Source: Lachnospiraceae bacterium (lineage in GTDB: Bacteria > Bacillota_A > Clostridia > Lachnospirales > Lachnospiraceae). From it: a stretch of DNA of 7,966 bases. The stretch spans positions 1 to 7,966 of the forward strand of contig JAFUEG010000348.1 in NCBI GenBank assembly GCA_017464045.1. Reading direction: 5' to 3'. The notes beneath the pieces were generated by a model. That model saw only the letters and a program-made list of their open reading frames with translations, was not told the origin of the DNA and ran no database searches. The translations under genes were made by a program, and so were the position numbers. This document shows positions 1 to 6,573 of the stretch, in pieces (the first letter of the stretch is position 1; every line of letters starts with the position of its first letter).

Positions 1-22
1 CTCTGGGCACGATTTGCAAAGG

Positions 23-59
23 TGCAGTAAAACATTATCGGTGGTTTACTGCATTTTTT
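23..59 (+). terminator. Intrinsic terminator-like hairpin upstream of the symporter gene
   Basis: A perfect 9-bp stem (TGCAGTAAA at 23-31, TTTACTGCA at 45-53) with a 13-nt loop is followed by six T (54-59). This is a rho-independent terminator shape. It either ends an upstream transcription unit outside the window or acts as an attenuator in the leader of the symporter gene that starts 82 bp downstream. Between 60 and 140 I see only a weak -10-like TATACT (100-105) with no good -35, so the read-through or attenuator option stays open. No riboswitch aptamer or T-box sequence can be recognised in the few bases available upstream. Confidence 0.7.
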
Positions 60-140
60 ACTTATGAAACTATTCACATGCGATGCGATGAAAGCGACAT
101 ATACTTTAAGAGGAATTAATAATTTAGAGAGGAAAAATAT

Positions 141-1670
141 ATGAAAGAGTTCTTAAGTACACTGAATGACATTAACAGTGCAATCAATGATTTCGTATGG
201 GTTAAGATAGGAATCATACTGTTGATCGGTACAGGTATACTTACTACCTGTGTTACAAAGTTTTTCCAGGTAAGCCATCTCGGACACTGGTGGAAAAATA
301 CTATAGGCGGAGTTTTCAAAAAGGAAAGTAAGGCTACAAGAAAGACTGATAAGCAGTCCATATCACAGTTCCAGGCACTTTGTACAGCACTTGCCGCAAC
401 TATCGGTACAGGTAACATAGCCGGAGTATCAGGAGCTATCGTTATGGGTGGTGCCGGTGCAGTATTTTGGATGTGGGTAGCCGCATTTTTTGGAATGATG
501 ACCAATTACTCAGAAAATATACTGGGTATATATTATAGAAGAAAGAACAGCAAGGGTGAATGGTGCGGTGGTGCCATGTATTATCTTAAGGATGGACTTG
601 GTTCCAAGAAGCATTGTAAGACACTTGGCTCTGTTCTTGCTGTACTTTTCTCAATATTTGCTATACTTGCATCATTTGGTATCGGTAATATGGGACAGGT
701 AAATAAGATTACGCTTAATCTTAAATCAACATTTTTTAAGAATTCAACTGCTGAAATAGGAGATACAGGTATATCGATTCCGGCACTTATAATCGGAATT
801 GCAATTATGATTCTCGCAGGTCTTATTATAATAGGTGGACTTCAGAGAATCGCAGCATTTGCGGAAAGAGTTATTCCTTTTATGGCTGTTTTATACATAC
901 TCGGTTCACTTGCAATTGTTATATATCATATATCTGATGTAGGCAATATGTTTAAGATTATTTTCAAATGTGCCTTTGATTTCAAGGCTGTAGGCGGTGC
1001 TGCGGGCGGACTTCTTATCAAGCAGGCTGTAGTTCAGGGATGTAAGAGAGGAGTTTTCTCAAACGAGGCAGGTCTCGGTTCTTCAGTTATGGTTCACTCA
1101 TCTTCCAATGTTAAGGAGCCGGTTATCCAGGGTATGTGGGGAATATTTGAGGTATTCTTTGATACTATCGTTGTATGTACCATGACTGCACTCGTGGTTC
1201 TTTCATCAGGAGCAATTGACTTGAGTACAGGTTTTGCAGCCGAGGGAACTGATGATGCTACACTTGTTGCAACAGCATTTTCAAATGTATTCGGTAGACC
1301 GGGCGAAATATTTGTTTCACTTGCTATTTTGCTTTTTGCATTTACTACTGTACTTGGTTGGTCACAGTACGGCACCAGAGCATGGGAGTATCTTTTTGGT
1401 GAGAAATCTTCCAAGTACTACAGAATATTCTTTGTATTGCTTATAGTTTCAGGTTCGATAATGACCTCATCTATAGCATGGGATATATCAGATACCTTTA
1501 ACGGACTTATGATGATTCCTAACCTTATAGGTGTAATTACACTTATTCCGATGGTTATAAAGCTTACAAGAAACTATGTAAACCGAAATATAAATGGAGA
1601 AGACGAGGAACCTATTCTTTCGTTTCATCCGGAGATACAGGAAGACCATAAGAGTACACTTAATGACTGA
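141..1670 (+). CDS. AGCS-family sodium:alanine/glycine symporter
   Basis: This is an integral membrane protein of 509 residues that imports small amino acids, typically alanine or glycine, with Na+ (alanine or glycine:cation symporter family). Family signatures are visible: GTGNIAG at residues 89-95 followed by a GG-GA-FWMW segment (about 103-112), GGLQRIAAFAERVIPFMA (232-249), FSNEAGLGSS (306-315) and QGMWGIFEVFFDTIVVCT (about 330-347), with multiple hydrophobic segments from about residue 20 to 490. The length is slightly above the usual 440-490, with a charged hydrophilic C-terminal tail (about 485-509). The start is chosen at an ATG preceded by AGAGAGGA (126-133) with 7 nt spacing. A terminator-like hairpin lies upstream at 23-59 and another downstream at 1762-1805, so it is probably transcribed alone. 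The family assignment is firm. Whether the substrate is alanine, glycine or another small amino acid cannot be read from the sequence. Confidence 0.95.
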   Translation: MKEFLSTLNDINSAINDFVWVKIGIILLIGTGILTTCVTKFFQVSHLGHWWKNTIGGVFKKESKATRKTDKQSISQFQALCTALAATIGTGNIAGVSGAIVMGGAGAVFWMWVAAFFGMMTNYSENILGIYYRRKNSKGEWCGGAMYYLKDGLGSKKHCKTLGSVLAVLFSIFAILASFGIGNMGQVNKITLNLKSTFFKNSTAEIGDTGISIPALIIGIAIMILAGLIIIGGLQRIAAFAERVIPFMAVLYILGSLAIVIYHISDVGNMFKIIFKCAFDFKAVGGAAGGLLIKQAVVQGCKRGVFSNEAGLGSSVMVHSSSNVKEPVIQGMWGIFEVFFDTIVVCTMTALVVLSSGAIDLSTGFAAEGTDDATLVATAFSNVFGRPGEIFVSLAILLFAFTTVLGWSQYGTRAWEYLFGEKSSKYYRIFFVLLIVSGSIMTSSIAWDISDTFNGLMMIPNLIGVITLIPMVIKLTRNYVNRNINGEDEEPILSFHPEIQEDHKSTLND

Positions 1671-1761
1671 TAAGTGTGACATGGGGACAGAGGCACTTGT
1701 TACATAAATGGTTAATCATTATTTAGATTGATTAACTGATAATTTGAATATAAAGAAATAG

Positions 1762-1811
1762 ATATATCGATTGGCTTTCGGAAAAATGATTGCTGATCGA
1801 TATATTATTTT
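1762..1811 (+). terminator. AT-rich terminator hairpin after the symporter gene
   Basis: ATATATCGAT (1762-1771) pairs perfectly with ATCGATATAT (1796-1805). The stem continues inward by TGGC/GCTG with two G-U wobbles to about 14 bp, leaving a 16-nt loop. A T-rich stretch follows (TTATTTT, about 1805-1811). This probably ends the symporter transcript. The stem is weak in GC and the T tract is interrupted, so termination may be leaky. Confidence 0.55.
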
Positions 1812-1832
1812 GTGGAAAAATTCTTTATCAAA

Positions 1833-1844
1833 TGATAATATAAT
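1833..1844 (+). promoter_or_regulatory. Candidate promoter for the pseudouridine synthase gene
   Basis: A perfect TATAAT lies at 1839-1844. An overlapping reading gives an extended -10, TGA-TAATAT (1833-1841). No convincing -35 exists at 16-18 bp upstream (the region is A-rich). The start codon is about 36 bp downstream, a normal leader length. It follows directly on the preceding terminator, which supports a new transcription unit here. Confidence 0.4.
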
Positions 1845-1879
1845 AGAAAATATAAAATGATTGTCAGAGAGAAATGATA

Positions 1880-2668
1880 ATGGCGGATATAAGACTTGAT
1901 AAATTCCTTGCGGATGCAGGTGCGGGAACAAGAAGTGAGGTAAAGATTAAAATTAAAAAAGGCCGGGTGACAGTAAACGGTGAAGCTGCGGGGAAGAGCG
2001 ATATAAAGATTAATCCCGATATTGACGAGGTCTGTCTTGACGGAAAAAAGCTCATCTATAATGAGTTTGAATATTTTATGCTCAATAAGCCTCAGGGTGT
2101 TGTATCTGCAACTAAGGATGATAAGGACAAGACTGTTGTTGAACTTATTACGGAAGCGAAAAGACGTGACCTTTTTCCTGTCGGAAGATTGGATAAGGAT
2201 ACGGAGGGCCTTCTTATTATAACCAATGACGGAAAGCTTTCAAATAATCTTCTGACACCGGGCAAGCATGTGGATAAAACGTACTTTGCGATAATTGCCG
2301 GAGAGGTAACCGAGGATATGGTTTTAAGATTCGCCGAGGGCATAGATATCGGAGATGACAAGCCAACAGCACCGGCGAAACTTAAAATATTATATGATGA
2401 TAAGGACAAAACTTCAGATATAGCTTATAATATCAGAGGTGATATCGATGACGTTACAAGTGATGGCATAGTTAAAAGCAAAGTAGAGATTACCATAACA
2501 GAAGGCCGTTATCACCAAATTAAAAGAATGTTTGAAGCAGTCGGCATGAAGGTAACATATCTAAAAAGACTTAGTATGGGAAGATTAAGTCTTGATAATA
2601 GTCTGAAACCCGGAGAGTACAGAAGGCTTACGGATGATGAAGTAAAGCTTTTGGTTGGCAATTTCTAA
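1880..2668 (+). CDS. RsuA/RluB-family rRNA pseudouridine synthase
   Basis: This is a cytosolic RNA-modifying enzyme that isomerises a specific uridine of ribosomal RNA to pseudouridine. An N-terminal S4 RNA-binding domain (about residues 1-60, starting IRLDKFLADAG) is followed by the catalytic domain with LNKPQGVVSATKD (68-80) and the signature PVGRLDKDTEGLL (100-112). In the signature, Asp105 is the expected catalytic residue. A late GRYHQIKRMFEAVG motif (209-222) and a final LKR-RMG-like segment (228-235) match the RsuA/RluB/RluE/RluF branch. The protein is about 262 residues, somewhat longer than E. coli RsuA because of an acidic insertion near 172-199. I prefer the ATG at 1880 over the in-frame ATG at 1874: the only Shine-Dalgarno-like AGAGAG (1866-1871) is 8 nt from the former but only 2 nt from the latter. 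Target site (16S U516-type or a 23S site) is not decided by the sequence. Confidence 0.92.
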   Translation: MADIRLDKFLADAGAGTRSEVKIKIKKGRVTVNGEAAGKSDIKINPDIDEVCLDGKKLIYNEFEYFMLNKPQGVVSATKDDKDKTVVELITEAKRRDLFPVGRLDKDTEGLLIITNDGKLSNNLLTPGKHVDKTYFAIIAGEVTEDMVLRFAEGIDIGDDKPTAPAKLKILYDDKDKTSDIAYNIRGDIDDVTSDGIVKSKVEITITEGRYHQIKRMFEAVGMKVTYLKRLSMGRLSLDNSLKPGEYRRLTDDEVKLLVGNF

Positions 2669-2788
2669 AAATAAGCAAATTTACGGATGGCAATTTATAA
2701 AATTTTATTGATTTGCTGTTTGAAATAATAAATGGACTTAGATTGATAGATTCATAAAAATATATGAATTTGAAAAAGGAAGATTAGT

Positions 2789-3196
2789 ATGGAAGAAAGT
2801 AAAGAATTACAAGCGGCTCTCCTTAAATTAAAGGATTGGGCTTATGAATTGAACAGATGTGCCGGTAAAACGGATGAAGAGACAGAAGCTTTTTGGAACA
2901 GACTAAAAAAGGATAATGCTGTTCTTCGTGAGTTTGCTTATTATTATGATTATCGTGATTTTTTGTGTGAGCTTAAGATAGGAAGATATACCATAGCGGA
3001 TATATTGGTCTGGCAGATGGATCATTTCAGGGCACATATGGACAGAAGTGACAGTGCCAACAGGTATGACAAGGACAAGCTTTTACTTAGCACATTTACG
3101 ACACTTCTTGATATGCATGAAAATCCGGAAGCGATTATGAAGGAATTTGAAGAGGAAACCGGTATTGATATATCGGGTGGATGGTATACGCATTAA
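2789..3196 (+). CDS. Small conserved-looking protein of unknown function
   Basis: This encodes a soluble 135-residue protein that I do not assign to a named family. It reads as mostly alpha-helical and rich in charged and aromatic residues: an N-terminal helix with LKLKDWAYELNRCAG (about 12-26), a tyrosine-rich FAYYYDYRDFLCELKIG (about 49-65), and a DILVWQMDHFRAHMDR segment (about 71-86). There is no signal peptide, membrane span or metal-binding cysteine cluster (two scattered Cys only). It has a good ribosome site, AAGGAAG (2776-2782), 6 nt before the ATG, and composition like its neighbours, so it is very likely a real gene. It lies 120 bp after the pseudouridine synthase gene and converges on the FliD-like gene, sharing the terminator at 3273-3308. 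No clear promoter is visible in the upstream gap. That gap contains only a small AT hairpin (2750-2769) and a short partial repeat of the end of the preceding gene. The overall look is that of a Lachnospiraceae conserved hypothetical protein, from memory only. Confidence 0.85.
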   Translation: MEESKELQAALLKLKDWAYELNRCAGKTDEETEAFWNRLKKDNAVLREFAYYYDYRDFLCELKIGRYTIADILVWQMDHFRAHMDRSDSANRYDKDKLLLSTFTTLLDMHENPEAIMKEFEEETGIDISGGWYTH

Positions 3197-3272
3197 AGAC
3201 TTTTTTGATGTAACAGTATATTTTTTTGATGATTTGTATTATTAGCAGAATAAATAATAGTTTAATTGAAAA

Positions 3273-3308
3273 CGCCTGTGGGTCTAAAACTCACAGGCGC
3301 AATTTTTT
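3273..3308. terminator. Bidirectional terminator between convergent genes
   Basis: An 11-bp stem (CGCCTGTGGGT 3273-3283 with ACTCACAGGCG 3289-3299, one G-U pair) has a 5-nt loop. It is followed by TTTTTT (3303-3308) on the plus strand and preceded by AAAA (3269-3272), which gives TTTT for the minus strand. It serves the unknown gene ending at 3196 and the FliD-like gene whose stop is at 3334-3336. This is the clearest GC-rich terminator of the left half. Confidence 0.88.
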
Positions 3309-3333
3309 GATATTAAGTTGTTAAATCGTCCGA

Positions 3334-4605
3334 CTACGCATAATTGTTATAAATCATACCACTATATACTGACTGGTTATAGGATGTTCCCTGATTGTGT
3401 CTGGTATCAGGGTAGGTTACAATCAATCTGTTGATGTATGCCATAGGATCAAGCGTAAGTCTGTCGGTAGCAAGCGAGATATCATCTTTAAATGAAGATA
3501 TATCATTGAATAATTCAGCAAACTCACCATTTTTAACACTTTGAATCAAAAGAGATTCTTCCTTTACTATGTGATTATCCTCTGATATAGTAAGACCTGC
3601 GGATTCAAGCTCGTTTTTATGCTTTTCAACTATCGCGGATATATCGTTAAAGAGATTTCTCCTGCCAATTTTGCTTTCACTTGCGGAATCAGACAGATCT
3701 ACAAGATTATTGTAAGCATCCACAAATGAATCAACCTGATTCATAACAGAATCCATATCCGGTGCAAACTGAATTTTAACCGGTTTATCAGATACACTGT
3801 GGAAATCTAATGTTATTACCTGATTAACAGATATATTATTAGTTGCTGCAGCATGTGTCTCACCATTGATAACAAATGAGGAGTTGTCAGGCTCTTTTAC
3901 AACATTGTTAAGTCCGAGATCGGAAACTATATCATAATCATTTCCTTCTACGGAAAATGAGAAATACAATCCATCATCTGTTCTAGGTCTTCCGGTATCA
4001 TTTGTTGATATTTCAATTGCACTGTTATCCTTTCCGTCGGTTACGACAGATGCTTTAATACCCATATCTCTGCCGTTGATAGAACTTGCAATCTTACTCT
4101 GGATGTCGTAGTTATTGTCAGATGCATCTACATTTAAATTAAAATGTAGTGCTGAATTAAGTGTATCCATAGTAAAGTTGTAATTGCCTGATGAGAAGTA
4201 TCTTCTGTTTGACGGAAGAAATTCTCCACGGTTAACCTGATTTGTTGCAAGTGCTTTAACTTGTATCTCAAGCTCATCAGGTAGTGAGTCGATATCGTCA
4301 CCACGAAGCTCGCCTGTTACGGAATCTTCATTGTCAGATATAAGCATCTTCTTGCTGTATACTTCGCTTTCTTTATCGTTAAAGCTTTGGGCTACATCCT
4401 TGAGCGTAAGAGCTGCCTCCTTAATATTGATTACACGATCCTGCTTTTCTGCTGAAAGTGAAAACTTATACAGAGGAAGACTCTTGTTATACTTAGCCAT
4501 ATTGTTATAGACCGCACGAAGTTCAGATGACTTATGCGCAGTCGTACGTTTCTTAGGCATAGCAGTGTTCGACAGATAGTTATATACTTCACTTGTTATC
4601 TGCAT
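3334..4605 (-). CDS. FliD-like (flagellar hook-cap-like) protein, orphan
   Basis: This is a 423-residue protein resembling the flagellar hook-associated protein 2 (FliD) family, whose members cap the growing filament outside the cell. FliD-like traits are a central beta-rich stretch with SSGNYNFTMDTLNSALHFNL (138-157) and a DIQSKIASSINGRDMGI segment (about 167-183). A C-terminal-domain pattern follows: NSSFVINGE (241-249), NNIS-VNQVITLDF (256-268), KPVKIQFAPD (274-283) and SFVDAYNNLVDLS (293-305). The N-terminus (1-60) lacks the usual FliD opening and is basic and polar, with no Sec signal peptide, as expected for flagellar-type export. The last residues, YSGMIYNNYA, form a distinctive tail. 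The length is in the FliD range but the polymer-forming coiled coils are reduced. The start is secured by AAAGGAGG (4613-4620, minus strand) 7 nt from the ATG. No other flagellar gene is nearby. It may be a true FliD paralogue, a filament-associated accessory, or a protein that has left the flagellum. Confidence 0.72.
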   Translation of the reverse strand: MQITSEVYNYLSNTAMPKKRTTAHKSSELRAVYNNMAKYNKSLPLYKFSLSAEKQDRVINIKEAALTLKDVAQSFNDKESEVYSKKMLISDNEDSVTGELRGDDIDSLPDELEIQVKALATNQVNRGEFLPSNRRYFSSGNYNFTMDTLNSALHFNLNVDASDNNYDIQSKIASSINGRDMGIKASVVTDGKDNSAIEISTNDTGRPRTDDGLYFSFSVEGNDYDIVSDLGLNNVVKEPDNSSFVINGETHAAATNNISVNQVITLDFHSVSDKPVKIQFAPDMDSVMNQVDSFVDAYNNLVDLSDSASESKIGRRNLFNDISAIVEKHKNELESAGLTISEDNHIVKEESLLIQSVKNGEFAELFNDISSFKDDISLATDRLTLDPMAYINRLIVTYPDTRHNQGTSYNQSVYSGMIYNNYA

Positions 4606-4647
4606 AAGACATCCTCCTTTCTAAAAATTACTACTTAAATCAGCAGC

Positions 4648-4828
4648 TGTGGATAAGCGGCATATATTATTTTTATGCTTATCCTTATTTGCAGTCTTAC
4701 GTAAATACTATTTTTTAGGCTATCATCCCACATTAAAAGATAATGATAGTTAGTATCATAATATCCTATTTTTACAAGATAATCTATAGTAATTATACAC
4801 TATATTTTTGGCGTTTCTTTGTGCATAA
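4648..4828. promoter_or_regulatory. DnaA-box cluster in the divergent spacer
   Basis: Two sites match the DnaA box TTATNCACA perfectly on the minus strand: TTATCCACA (4648-4656) and TTATGCACA (4820-4828). A plus-strand 8/9 match, TTATACACT, lies at 4793-4801. Weaker 7/9 matches occur at 4679-4687 (TTATCCTTA) and, just outside, at 4837-4845 and 4870-4878. Few perfect matches are expected by chance in a few hundred bases. The cluster sits upstream of the FliD-like gene and of the rpmG operon, and a strongly AT-rich stretch follows (about 4911-4956). It could be a DnaA regulatory or titration site like the dispersed clusters of Bacillus. A replication origin is less likely because dnaA/dnaN are not seen here. 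The rest of the 454-bp spacer (4606-5059) shows only a 7-bp inverted repeat (CTATCAT 4720-4726, ATGATAG 4743-4749) and the rpmG promoter. Confidence 0.45.
4651..4684. repeat. 8-bp dyad upstream of the FliD-like gene, overlapping a DnaA box
   Basis: GGATAAGC (4651-4658) and GCTTATCC (4677-4684) are perfect inverted repeats 18 bp apart. The inner sequence CATA...TATG extends the symmetry with a small offset. The dyad lies 46-79 bp upstream of the FliD-like start codon, where a promoter or operator would be. On the minus strand a TAAG-N16-GCCG arrangement faintly resembles a flagellar sigma-28 promoter, but the match is partial. It could be an operator, paired DnaA sites, or chance structure. 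Confidence 0.4.
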
Positions 4829-4958
4829 TTTCGCGGTTTTTCACGGATTTCGACACGTTTTGGGAAAATTTATGCATTTTTGGACGGATTTAATGTATAA
4901 ACAATGGAAGCAATATATAAATAAAGAGTAAAAATATTATATTTTTTCAAGAATTTGC

Positions 4959-4987
4959 TTGACTTTAAGACTTGTTTTTGGTAATCT
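4959..4987 (+). promoter_or_regulatory. Sigma-A promoter of the rpmG-secE-nusG-rplK-rplA cluster
   Basis: TTGACT (4959-4964) and TAATCT (4982-4987) are separated by exactly 17 bp, a good match to the vegetative promoter. An AT-rich upstream stretch (4911-4956) could act as an UP element, as is usual for ribosomal protein operons. Transcription would begin near 4994, giving a leader of about 65 nt before rpmG. Confidence 0.75.
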
Positions 4988-5059
4988 ATACGTTGCGATG
5001 GAAGAGGTCTTTTTTTTATGCCTTAAAATCAATAAAATAAAATATGGAGGTGGATAGTT

Positions 5060-5209
5060 GTGCGTGTTAAAATAACATTGGCATGTCAGGATTGTAAACA
5101 GCGTAATTACAATATGACAAAGGATAAGAAAACGCACCCTGACAGAATGGAAACAAAGAAGTATTGTAAGTTCTGTAAGGCGCATACGTTGCACAAGGAA
5201 ACAAAGTAG
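5060..5209 (+). CDS. rpmG: 50S ribosomal protein L33
   Basis: This is a small basic protein of the large ribosomal subunit, located near the E site. The 49-residue product starts [19 protein letters not shown] (GTG start) and contains two zinc-ribbon pairs, Cys9-x2-Cys12 and Cys36-x2-Cys39, so it is the zinc-binding (C+) form of L33. The length is typical for the family. The start is supported by a strong GGAGG (5046-5050) 9 nt before the GTG and by alignment of the opening residues with known L33. It is the first gene after the sigma-A promoter, and secE follows after 50 bp. The tRNA-Trp gene that often sits between rpmG and secE in Firmicutes is absent, since the gap is too short. Confidence 0.95.
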   Translation: MRVKITLACQDCKQRNYNMTKDKKTHPDRMETKKYCKFCKAHTLHKETK

Positions 5210-5259
5210 TCGGCATTATTTAAGGTGCTTATAGCTTTAAGCCCAAAAAGGAGAAGTAT

Positions 5260-5466
5260 ATGTCAAAAAATAATGAGACATCACCTACCTTGAAAAGAAG
5301 CTGGTTTCAGGAGTTGAAAGCCGAATTTGGTAAAATTACCTGGCCTACAAGAAAAGAAGTAGGCAAGCAGTCTGTTGTGGTTATCATAGCAGCACTTGTG
5401 TTAGGCTTTATTATTGCCGGAGTTGACTTCTTATTACAGTACGGCTTGACTTTTATTATAGGTTAA
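5260..5466 (+). CDS. secE: Preprotein translocase subunit SecE
   Basis: This is the essential small subunit of the SecYEG protein-conducting channel in the cytoplasmic membrane. The 68-residue protein has the single-span architecture usual for Gram-positive SecE: a polar N-terminus, an amphipathic helix with the conserved ELKAEFGKITWPTRKEV (18-34), and one hydrophobic segment (about 37-66). The start is preceded by AAGGAGA (5248-5254) at about 6 nt. Its stop TAA (5464-5466) overlaps the Shine-Dalgarno of nusG, which implies tight translational coupling. It lies in the conserved rpmG-secE-nusG-rplK-rplA order. Confidence 0.97.
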   Translation: MSKNNETSPTLKRSWFQELKAEFGKITWPTRKEVGKQSVVVIIAALVLGFIIAGVDFLLQYGLTFIIG

Positions 5467-5478
5467 GGTGGTGAGTAT

Positions 5479-6060
5479 ATGTCAGAAATGGTAGAAAATG
5501 AAGCTGCCACTGCTGAAAATACTGCCGGCGAGAAGGTTAAAAGCAGTAATGAAGCAAAGTGGTATGTTGCTCATACCTATTCAGGTTATGAGAATAAGGT
5601 AAAAAGTGATATTGAGAAGACTATAGAAAACAGAAAGCTTCAGGACCAGATACTTGAGGTTGCCGTTCCTGTACAGGATGTGGTTGAATCAAAAAATGGT
5701 GTGAAGAAAACTGTTTCAAGAAAACTGTTTCCGGGCTACGTACTTATCAATATGTATATGAATGATGTTACATGGTACATTGTTCGTAATACCAGAGGCG
5801 TTACAGGATTTGTCGGTCCTGAATCAAAACCGGTTCCTCTTACGGAAAATGAGATGAGAAACCTTGGTATCAATGTCAGCGAGGTTAAGATTGATGTGGC
5901 TGTCGGAGATATGATTAAGGTTGTAACCGGTGCTTGGGAAGGAAATAGCGGTGAAATCAAGTCTATCAATGAAGGTAAGCAGACAGTTACCATTGAGGTT
6001 GATATATTTGGTCGTGCAACATCAGTTGAAATAAGCTTCTCAGATATTCAGAAGATGTAA
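5479..6060 (+). CDS. nusG: Transcription termination/antitermination factor NusG
   Basis: NusG binds RNA polymerase and modulates pausing and termination; it can link transcription with translation. The NGN domain occupies about residues 27-118, beginning KWYVAHTYSGYE, with the core RKLFPGYVLINM (81-92) and a TRGVTGFVGP segment (105-114). A C-terminal KOW domain follows (about 141-190: VGDMIKVVTGAWEGNSGEI). In the KOW loop the usual Gly-Pro-Phe is replaced by Gly-Ala-Trp. An acidic, alanine-rich N-terminal extension of about 26 residues precedes the NGN core. The total of 193 residues is slightly long for the family, mostly because of that extension. The ribosome site AAGGTGGTGA (5465-5474) overlaps the secE stop. 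rplK follows after 63 bp carrying an L1-mimic hairpin. Confidence 0.97.
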   Translation: MSEMVENEAATAENTAGEKVKSSNEAKWYVAHTYSGYENKVKSDIEKTIENRKLQDQILEVAVPVQDVVESKNGVKKTVSRKLFPGYVLINMYMNDVTWYIVRNTRGVTGFVGPESKPVPLTENEMRNLGINVSEVKIDVAVGDMIKVVTGAWEGNSGEIKSINEGKQTVTIEVDIFGRATSVEISFSDIQKM

Positions 6061-6073
6061 AGTTATTTAGAAA

Positions 6074-6102
6074 GTGGAAGGGACGATATCCCGTTTGACC
6101 AC
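6074..6102 (+). promoter_or_regulatory. L1-binding-site mimic in the rplK leader
   Basis: An outer stem GTGG (6074-6077)/CCAC (6099-6102) and an inner stem GGGA (6080-6083)/TCCC (6089-6092) are separated by an asymmetric internal loop: AA on the left, GTTTGA on the right. This is the shape of the site in 23S rRNA bound by ribosomal protein L1 (GUGG...ACCAC with a purine-rich internal loop). It ends 5 nt before the rplK ribosome site (TTAGGAGGT, 6108-6116). Excess L1 would be expected to repress translation of rplK. The assignment rests on sequence resemblance and position. Confidence 0.7.
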
Positions 6103-6123
6103 GAATTTAGGAGGTACGCTATA

Positions 6124-6549
6124 ATGGCGAAGAAAGTAGAAGGATATATTAAATTACAGATACCTGCAGGTAAGGCAACTCCTGCACCACCTGTTGGTCC
6201 TGCACTTGGACAGCATGGTGTAAATATCGTTGCGTTCACAAAGGAATTTAATGCAAGAACTGCTGATCAGGGCGATATGATCATCCCTGTTGTAATCACA
6301 GTTTATGCAGATAAGAGCTTTAGCTTTGTAACTAAGACTCCACCTGCAGCAGTGTTACTTAAGAAGGCGTGCGGCCTTAAGTCAGCATCTGCTACACCAA
6401 ACAAGACAAAGGTTGCAAAGATTTCTAAGGCTAAGATTCAGGAAATTGCAGAGCTTAAGATGCCTGATTTAAATGCAGCATCATTAGAGGCTGCTATGAG
6501 CATGATAGCAGGAACTGCACGTTCCATGGGAATCGAAGTTGAGGACTAA
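6124..6549 (+). CDS. rplK: 50S ribosomal protein L11
   Basis: L11 forms the base of the L7/L12 stalk and binds the GTPase-associated region of 23S rRNA. The 141-residue product has the usual length. The N-terminal domain carries the conserved proline-rich [20 protein letters not shown] (15-34), ending in the flexible linker [11 protein letters not shown] (69-79). The C-terminal rRNA-binding domain (about 72-141) ends [14 protein letters not shown]. The start ATG lies 8 nt after AGGAGG. It is preceded by an L1-mimic hairpin and followed 65 bp later by rplA, which has a second one. Codon use is strongly biased, as for a highly expressed gene. Confidence 0.98.
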   Translation: MAKKVEGYIKLQIPAGKATPAPPVGPALGQHGVNIVAFTKEFNARTADQGDMIIPVVITVYADKSFSFVTKTPPAAVLLKKACGLKSASATPNKTKVAKISKAKIQEIAELKMPDLNAASLEAAMSMIAGTARSMGIEVED

Positions 6550-6573
6550 TTAGATTTGAAGAATTTAAATTTA

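Noticed and set aside
1..30. Possible end of an upstream gene (open frame ending with TAA at 28-30)
   Set aside because: Only nine codons are visible with no recognisable protein, and the stop falls inside the terminator stem. It cannot be distinguished from chance.
1711..1736. 8-bp inverted repeat GTTAATCA/TGATTAAC as a terminator
   Set aside because: The stem is very AT-rich with no T-run after it. The hairpin at 1762-1805 is the better terminator candidate.
3202..3232. Direct repeat of TTTTTTGATG
   Set aside because: It is short and T-rich, and expected by chance in AT-rich spacer DNA.
4798..4876. 25-codon minus-strand frame starting MHKFSQNV
   Set aside because: It is very short, has no ribosome site, and shows no sign of conservation that can be judged here.
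4743..4931. 62-codon plus-strand open frame in the divergent spacer
   Set aside because: It has no Shine-Dalgarno, an implausible aromatic-rich composition from T-rich DNA, overlaps the DnaA-box region, and resembles nothing known.
4606..5059. Chromosomal replication origin
   Set aside because: DnaA boxes and AT-rich DNA are present, but dnaA, dnaN, rpmH or gyrB are absent and the flanking genes are not those of known origins. Kept only as a DnaA-box cluster.
5210..5259. tRNA-Trp between rpmG and secE
   Set aside because: The gap is only 50 bp, too short for a tRNA, and no cloverleaf is seen.
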